From: Campylobacteraceae bacterium
GTDB lineage: Bacteria > Campylobacterota > Campylobacteria > Campylobacterales > JALSKU01
Length of the DNA: 5,599 bases
Direction of reading: 5' to 3'
NCBI GenBank assembly: GCA_015488975.1
Contig: WFMT01000200.1
Coordinates: 1-5,599 of the forward strand
Made by a program: the position numbers and the translations under genes. Every line of letters begins with the position of its first letter. Position 1 is the stretch's first letter. Under the pieces are notes generated by a model. The model was not told where the DNA came from. It saw only the letters and a list, made by a program, of their open reading frames with translations, and ran no database searches. Positions 5,426 through 5,599 of the stretch are shown here, piece by piece.

Positions 5426-5599
5426 TATTTAATATGATTGGATTTTTTAAATATATTCGCATCTTCTTGAGAATAAAAGACAAAAACAACATCTTTAATA
5501 TATCTTGTGTTCACTAATAATTTATTTATTACAGTGTAAGCGATTTTTGCTGCTTCATCTTTTGGATAAGCATAAATCCCTGTTGCAATTGATGGAAAA
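5425..5599 (-). CDS. Macro-domain protein, C-terminal part (truncated by window)
   Basis: Only the last 57 residues and the stop are present; the gene starts beyond base 5599. The fragment begins FPSIATGIYAYPKDEAAKIA. This is the second ligand loop and following helix of macro domains of the YmdB type, which bind ADP-ribose and often hydrolyse O-acetyl-ADP-ribose or remove ADP-ribose from proteins. The last part, VVFVFYSQEDANIFKK, fits the family's final strand and helix (YmdB ends with a comparable FVCYDEEN segment). The residue after the loop tyrosine is alanine where glycine is usual (GIYG), a mild deviation. The catalytic N-terminal half is not visible, so activity cannot be judged. It is co-oriented with parA, 50 nt upstream of it, but parA appears to have its own promoter. 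Too short to appear as a sizeable open frame within the window. Confidence 0.85.
   Translation of the reverse strand, partial: FPSIATGIYAYPKDEAAKIAYTVINKLLVNTRYIKDVVFVFYSQEDANIFKKSNHIK

Overview
The window looks like an accessory (island) segment of a low-GC Campylobacterota genome, of the Sulfurimonas, Sulfuricurvum or Arcobacter kind. The reasons are the AT-rich codon use, AAGGA-type ribosome binding sites, promoters with a good -10 box but only T-rich sequence upstream, and the style of the ParA/ribbon-helix-helix pair. The genus assignment is an inference from the sequence alone.

Layout. (1) 1-954, + strand: the C-terminal 318 residues of a type I restriction endonuclease subunit, HsdR, running in from the left. 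(2) 955-1176: intergenic DNA holding a 33-bp imperfect inverted repeat, an array of five 10-bp tandem repeats (1028-1077) and a probable promoter. (3) 1177-3158, + strand: a tightly packed four-gene operon. It encodes an AlpA/excisionase-like HTH protein, a second protein with a C-terminal HTH, an unrecognised 163-residue protein, and an unrecognised 266-residue protein with one N-terminal membrane segment. (4) 3159-3519: 361 bases without a gene. They hold an extended -10 promoter followed by a leader that folds convincingly by hand, with a long stem capped by a C(UACG)G tetraloop, an 8-bp closing helix around a second hairpin, and a possible pseudoknot. (5) 3520-4440, + strand: a complete tyrosine recombinase with all catalytic residues. 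(6) 4437-5374, - strand: a ParA-type ATPase followed by a small ribbon-helix-helix protein, i.e. a ParFG-like (type Ib) partition cassette with a palindromic operator/promoter. (7) 5425-5599, - strand: the C-terminal 57 residues of a macro-domain protein running in from the right.

How it fits together. A tyrosine recombinase, an AlpA-like small HTH protein, a partition cassette and an adjacent restriction system are what an integrated mobile element (plasmid-like or ICE-like) in a defence-rich region would carry. The AlpA-like operon and the integrase have separate candidate promoters. Both upstream regions carry unusual structure: the helically phased 10-bp repeats before the operon and the folded leader before the integrase. 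No attachment-site direct repeats could be identified inside the window, so the element's limits are not defined here. The most interesting items are the structured integrase leader, the 10-bp repeat array and the uncharacterised four-gene operon between them.
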